Below are positions 32,417 to 35,458 of a stretch of DNA of 35,458 nucleotides, in pieces; within the stretch, counting starts at the first letter, position 1, and every line of letters starts with the position of its first letter. This stretch comes from an uncultured Cryomorphaceae bacterium (GTDB taxonomy: Bacteria; Bacteroidota; Bacteroidia; Flavobacteriales; Schleiferiaceae): positions 1 through 35,458 of the forward strand of contig CAKZNE010000335.1 in NCBI GenBank assembly GCA_937129395.1. The letters are read 5' to 3'. A program made the position numbers and the translations under genes. The notes under the pieces were generated by a model. It searched no databases and was not told the origin of the DNA. It saw nothing but the letters and a program-made list of their open reading frames with translations.

Positions 32417-33265
32417 ATGCCCATACTTAAGATACTTTCGAGAAGGCAATTATCCGCTATTGAGCACACTTTGAATTACATCACTAGAGAAGGGAGTGGA
32501 GTGTCAAAACCTCTTTTACACAATTTGCGTAGTTCCATGGAGGATAGGGATGCTTTAGTAAATGAGTTCATCGTCAATGAAGCTTATCGTAAAATTACCA
32601 GTAATCGAATCTACTGTTATCATAGTATTCTTTCGCTATCGGATTTAGACAAGGAGCAGGCGACACCTAAAGTAATGCAAGCCATAGCTCAAAAGTATTT
32701 GGACTTAAGAGGAGATATCTTAGCGGTGGTAGTACCCCATAATGATACCGATAGCCCTCACCGGCATATCCTTGAATCAGCCACATTATATCGAGAAGGA
32801 AAATCTAGTGGACTTCGAAAACAAGAACTCCATAACCTGAAAATGGAGCTAGAGTATTTTATTCAAGAGCGTTTTCCTGAGTTAGAGAACTCTGGAGTAG
32901 AGCACGGAAAAGGAAAACCTTATGTCAAGGAACCTGAAATCCAGCTTCTAAATCGAAAGGGCACCAGTGAGCGGGAACAACTCCAAAAACTTATAAAAAA
33001 TGCCTACTCATCAGCCAACTCCAAACAACAGTTTTTAGACATTCTTCAAGACCATGGTTATTTTCATTATCAGCGAAATAGCGATGGAATACCTACTGGT
33101 CTTCTTTCAGAAAGTGGAAGGAAGTATCGGTTTAAAACTCTTGGACTATCCTTTGAAAAAATCATGGAGCTTGAAAGTAAAATCGAAAAACAACAAGAGG
33201 AGAAACTGTTAAACCAACTAAAAGAAATTCGACAAAATAAAAACCCTAAAAACCGAGAACGATGA
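32417..33265 (+). CDS. Relaxase/mobilisation nuclease (MOBP-like)
   Basis: The 282-aa protein has an N-terminal part with a possible nucleophile tyrosine (LNYITREG), then YCYHSILSL and the metal-binding HNDTDSPHRHIL (H...H-x-H, about 112-123), the three-histidine motif of MOBP/VirD2-type relaxases. A C-terminal domain (about 205-265, SKQQFLDILQDHGYFHYQRN...GRKYRFKTLGLSFEKI) is a separate small module. It overlaps the next gene by ATGA. It is short relative to most relaxases but has the core residues. It would nick oriT, whose site I could not locate. Confidence 0.8.
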   Translation: MPILKILSRRQLSAIEHTLNYITREGSGVSKPLLHNLRSSMEDRDALVNEFIVNEAYRKITSNRIYCYHSILSLSDLDKEQATPKVMQAIAQKYLDLRGDILAVVVPHNDTDSPHRHILESATLYREGKSSGLRKQELHNLKMELEYFIQERFPELENSGVEHGKGKPYVKEPEIQLLNRKGTSEREQLQKLIKNAYSSANSKQQFLDILQDHGYFHYQRNSDGIPTGLLSESGRKYRFKTLGLSFEKIMELESKIEKQQEEKLLNQLKEIRQNKNPKNRER

Positions 33266-33549
33266 AATTTATAAAAGACTATCTCCTGAAATATAAAGCG
33301 AAATCCCGTCAACATTTTTTTGAACTGATCAGGGACAATGGCATGACAGTACAGTATACTAGAGGGGGAATTCCCAGTGGGGTAAAAGATACCAATGGCC
33401 GCAGCTATTCTTGGCAAAAACTAGGCATTGGACCATCGGACTTCAACAATCTTGATCAAAGATACATACTGCTAAAAATGGATGATCGCCTAAATAAACT
33501 TGAACAATTGCGAGATGGTAAAAAGACCGATAGAAACTTGGAACCCTAA
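33262..33549 (+). CDS. Stand-alone copy of the relaxase C-terminal domain
   Basis: The 95-aa protein (SRQHFFELIRDNGMTVQYTRGGIPSG...RSYSWQKLGIG) aligns by eye with the tail of the upstream relaxase (SKQQFLDILQDHGYFHYQRN.. GIPTG...RKYRFKTLGLS): the same Q-x-F-x-x-x-I/L, GIP-S/T-G, R-x-Y, LG pattern. It is therefore a duplicated domain made as a separate subunit. It starts in the relaxase stop (ATGA). It probably binds nucleic acid within the relaxosome. Function inferred only. Confidence 0.7.
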   Translation: MKFIKDYLLKYKAKSRQHFFELIRDNGMTVQYTRGGIPSGVKDTNGRSYSWQKLGIGPSDFNNLDQRYILLKMDDRLNKLEQLRDGKKTDRNLEP

Positions 33550-33560
33550 ACCTACACAAC

Positions 33561-33968
33561 ATGAAAAAATTCTTCACCCACAATATAAAACTACGCCTAC
33601 AAGCACAAGGAAAACAGGCCTTCGCGGATGATCCCAAAGTATTGGCAGTTATAACCAACCCCGGAGATAACACCTCCTTTTATATTACGGGATATCTTCC
33701 TGATCAGGACATGTTATTCGGCTATGTCAAAGGAAACAATATTGAGGGAAGTTGGGGCAACTTTCCAGTAGATGGAATCGAACGCTTGCATCACCTCCTT
33801 CAAGGTAGAAAACACTCGAAACAAATGCAGGTAATAAAACCTACCCCTATTTCTGAATTCTTTCCCAACATGAAAGAAGCGATAGCAGTTGCCAAGCTAG
33901 ATAGGATAGTAAAGGCTCGTAGTGCTGAGCTAGATAAAAAAGACCAAGAACTAGATCAAGAAATTTAG
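33561..33968 (+). CDS. DUF2958-like protein
   Basis: Residues about 22-80 (DPKVLAVITNPGDNTSFYITGYLPDQDMLFGYVKGNNIEGSWGNF) match the DUF2958 pattern: DP-x-V, then TP-like residues, Y-x-T/E-Y/L-P, FGxVxG, E-x-G-x-F. DUF2958 proteins are common on plasmids and integrative elements, and their role is unknown. The C-terminal half here is charged and helical. It is 11 bases after the previous gene, so in the same operon. Confidence 0.65.
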   Translation: MKKFFTHNIKLRLQAQGKQAFADDPKVLAVITNPGDNTSFYITGYLPDQDMLFGYVKGNNIEGSWGNFPVDGIERLHHLLQGRKHSKQMQVIKPTPISEFFPNMKEAIAVAKLDRIVKARSAELDKKDQELDQEI

Positions 33969-34017
33969 AAATCCCCACGGTTCAATTCAGGTAAATGAAA
34001 AAGCTTAAGCCAAGGTT

Positions 34018-34170
34018 ATGAAAAAGGAAGAAATAGGTTTAAAAATTGGTAAAAACTGGACAGATGAGCAGAAGCTTCAGGTTCATTCCTTCCTTGCTTT
34101 TATGGCGAAATTAGAGTGCGAAAAGTATATTAACACAAAGTCAATGAAGGACTTGTGTGTTTCAAATTAA
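34018..34170 (+). CDS. Short ORF (50 aa), uncertain
   Basis: MKKEEIGLKIGKNWTDEQKLQVHSFL... is a plausible small helical peptide in the gap between the DUF2958-like gene and the serine recombinase, on the same strand. It may equally be the start of a truncated gene. Too short for assignment. Confidence 0.35.
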   Translation: MKKEEIGLKIGKNWTDEQKLQVHSFLAFMAKLECEKYINTKSMKDLCVSN

Positions 34171-34236
34171 TGTCCGTGTTTAGACTGGAACAACTCTAAA
34201 TCACACCGAATTAAATCAATAATACACTTTTAAGAA

Positions 34237-34725
34237 ATGGCAAATGTCATCCTATATTCCAGGGTTTCTACAGATGAACAGGCAGACAAGGGCTTTAGCC
34301 TTCGTCATCAAAAAGAAGTGCTTGAACTGTATTGCAATCAAAAAGGATATTCGATTGCCCAACACTTCAGGGAGGACTATTCTGCAAAGAACTTCAACCG
34401 TCCTGAGTTTAATAATCTCTTAGTCTATCTAAAAGGTAATCGAAAACGAATTGACCAAATCCTTTTTACCCGCTGGGATCGATTCTCTAGAAATCAAGAG
34501 GAAGCTTATCGAGTTATTAGACAGTTCCGGAATATGGGAATTGAGGTAAATGCCATTGAACAGCCTCTTGATCTAACACAAGCCGACTCAAAGGTTATGC
34601 TGGCGGTATATTTAGTGATGCCAGAAGTAGAGAATGATAAAATGTATTTAAATGATCTTGGAAAAATCACGCAAAAATTTTCGACCAAATATGGTCGCCT
34701 AGCCTATTTTCGACCAATTCATTAA
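34237..34725 (+). pseudogene. Serine recombinase, truncated after catalytic domain
   Basis: The N-terminal resolvase domain is intact: ILYSRVSTDEQADKGFSLRHQ with the catalytic serine in RVST (S11) and arginines R9 and RWDRFSRN, then MLAVYLVMPEVENDK. Normally this continues into a helix with RRAKKEGRW and a recombinase DNA-binding domain. Here the reading breaks at ENDK, and the next 27 codons (MYLNDLGKITQKFS...) do not fit the family. So the gene is a fragment cut by recombination or insertion at about 34648. Probably non-functional. Confidence 0.8.
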
Positions 34726-34895
34726 ATGCGATTGGCATTAATGCAATACAAGTAGAGTATCCGTTCAAGCCTTTAAGGGATTTAGAGCGTGAAATTAAAC
34801 CCTGTGTCTTTAGGATTGTTGTACTCGCAGATAGTTTTTCTTCTATAACCCGAAAGAATTTGTTAGGTGCAATCGAAGTTTTCCAAAACCACTGA
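34656..34895 (+). pseudogene. Unassigned coding-like fragment without a start
   Basis: A frame open for 79 codons, not in the ORF track because it has no ATG, reads SWKNHAKIFDQIWSPSLFS... to VVLADSFSSITRKNLLGAIEVFQNH and stops. The composition is protein-like, unlike its antisense shadow (34667-34915). It begins right after the break in the serine recombinase. It looks like the C-terminus of a gene whose front is elsewhere. Family unknown. Confidence 0.4.
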
Positions 34896-34984
34896 TTTCT
34901 GCGATTACTGGTCATAGTCCTGCTGGAGGATGTATTTTGGCGATTTGTTCTGATTATAGAGTGATGGCAGAAGAATCAAAATTT
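34883..34984 (+). pseudogene. Enoyl-CoA hydratase/isomerase (crotonase) fragment
   Basis: The frame PKPLISAITGHSPAGGCILA followed by ICSDYRVMAEESKF is the oxyanion-hole region of crotonase-family enzymes (K-P-x-I-A/S-x-I-x-G, AGG, D-Y-R-V-M-A). Only about 34 codons are present, with no N- or C-terminal part, and the frame then continues as an unrelated ORF. So it is a piece of a beta-oxidation-type gene caught in a rearranged junction. Confidence 0.7.
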
Positions 34985-35305
34985 GATGGTCTTACGCAAA
35001 AACAACAAGCTGCGATTGATTTTGCGATAAACAAAGAGCACCTTAGTGGTTTGTTAAAATCCAATAGGGAAAATGATGTACTCATAGATTTTGTGGTGAT
35101 TGATGGTAAGGACGAATGGCGTGATGGACTTAGAGAAGTCTACGCTAACGTGTCACCAGAGGCTTTGGATAATCTTGTAGATAAACATCAAGCATATATT
35201 CAAGAGCAAGTGGAAAAAGCTTCTTTTTCTCCCTCTGTGCTTCCTTTCGATGGGGGGGATAACGCCTCCCTTCCTCAGAAAACAGGGAATACTGTCCAAA
35301 GGTAG
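34985..35305 (+). CDS. Unrecognised ORF fused in frame to the crotonase fragment
   Basis: The frame continues DGLTQKQQAAIDFAINKEHLSGLL...LIDFVVIDGKDEWRDGLREVYANVSPEALDNLVDKHQAYIQEQ and ends in a polar tail. The part is soluble and acidic and reads like genuine coding sequence, but has no start codon of its own near the junction (the ORF-track start at 34937 is a TTG inside the crotonase fragment). It may be the 3' part of a truncated gene. Family unknown. Confidence 0.4.
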   Translation, partial: DGLTQKQQAAIDFAINKEHLSGLLKSNRENDVLIDFVVIDGKDEWRDGLREVYANVSPEALDNLVDKHQAYIQEQVEKASFSPSVLPFDGGDNASLPQKTGNTVQR

Positions 35306-35424
35306 CTATTGAAGGAAGCAGATTTATTCAGCACCCCGTTGATTTGCGCTCCGCTGCTTTGTGATATTTGACACCGTGTTTGTTTGTTTCAGATAAAAAC
35401 AAAGCGATGTGTGAGAGGTTGTAA

Positions 35425-35458
35425 TGGTGTGTTACATCAGCAATAAAATCTGGGTAAC
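35425..35458 (+). CDS. Possible SRAP (HMCES/YedK-like) protein start, cut by window edge
   Basis: A GTG near 35425 followed by TGT would give MCYISNKIWV, the Met-Cys start needed by SRAP-domain DNA-crosslink proteins, whose Cys2 is catalytic. Only about 11 codons are visible, so this is a weak suggestion. Confidence 0.2.

Noticed and set aside
28506-33968. Complete conjugative (self-transmissible) element
   Set aside because: Only coupling, relaxase and accessory genes are seen; no VirB4-type ATPase or mating-channel proteins are present.
1-35458. CRISPR array or Cas genes, suggested by the CARF-like and HEPN domains
   Set aside because: No regularly spaced direct repeats and no cas genes; the CARF-like domain is fused to a sigma-54 activator instead.

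Overview
The window looks like accessory DNA from a low-GC Bacteroidota genome (Cytophagia/Flavobacteriia-like). That rests on AT-rich sequence, weak Shine-Dalgarno signals, short lipoproteins, and family types such as IS1595 transposase, TPR histidine kinases with separate response regulators, a MobC-like protein and a MOBP-like relaxase. No rRNA, tRNA or CRISPR array was seen. Most recognisable genes are mobile-element or conflict-system genes.

Layout. (1) 1-2.7 kb, all on the minus strand, looks like an integron-style cassette array. It holds the start of a Fur-family gene, two cassette-like hypothetical genes and a frameshifted membrane-protein pseudogene. They are separated by imperfect inverted repeats whose outer boxes (GTTATGC, GTTGTGC, GTTATAC) sit just upstream of each gene. 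A relic of a tyrosine-recombinase C-terminus (TTMIYTH) lies next to the array. (2) 3.0-5.5 kb has a secreted beta-barrel-like protein, a divergent small XRE regulator and a membrane protein with a C-terminal SH3-like domain. (3) 5.6-7.3 kb is a two-gene minus operon: a TIR-STING protein (CBASS Cap12 type) and a small membrane coiled-coil protein. No cyclic-nucleotide synthase is visible. A decayed open frame occupies the place where one might be expected. (4) 7.7-11.3 kb is a five-gene minus operon ending at an intrinsic terminator: a HerA/TraD-like ATPase, an adenine-N6 DNA methylase and three unrecognised proteins. (5) 11.6-14.2 kb holds a RES-domain toxin-like protein overlapping an unknown partner, plus a small helical protein. 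(6) 14.3-15.3 kb is an intact IS1595-family element with a perfect 8-bp target duplication.

(7) 15.5-18.1 kb has a tyrosine recombinase with a structured leader, TGTCGTA iteron-like repeats, a winged-helix replication-initiator-like gene and small proteins. (8) 18.1-25.1 kb holds a DUF4365-type (PD-(D/E)XK-like) protein with TPR-like repeats and, on the minus strand, the most interesting pair: a CARF-like/sigma-54 activator (RtcR-like architecture) followed by a 1104-aa HEPN + P-loop STAND-like + helical-repeat protein. (9) 25.5-28.4 kb encodes a tiny lipoprotein, a strong terminator, and a TPR sensor kinase overlapping its response regulator. (10) 28.5-34.0 kb is a mobilisation module: membrane protein, lipoprotein, a 49-aa membrane peptide absent from the ORF track, VirD4-like coupling protein, MobC-like protein, relaxase, a stand-alone copy of the relaxase C-terminal domain, and a DUF2958-like protein. 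(11) 34.2-35.4 kb is a junction zone of broken genes: a truncated serine recombinase, an unassigned coding-like fragment and an enoyl-CoA hydratase-family fragment.

The whole is best read as nested mobile elements carrying several candidate anti-phage modules: TIR-STING, RES, DUF4365-TPR and HEPN-STAND under a CARF/sigma-54 regulator. All functions are inferred from sequence motifs read by eye; no database search was run.
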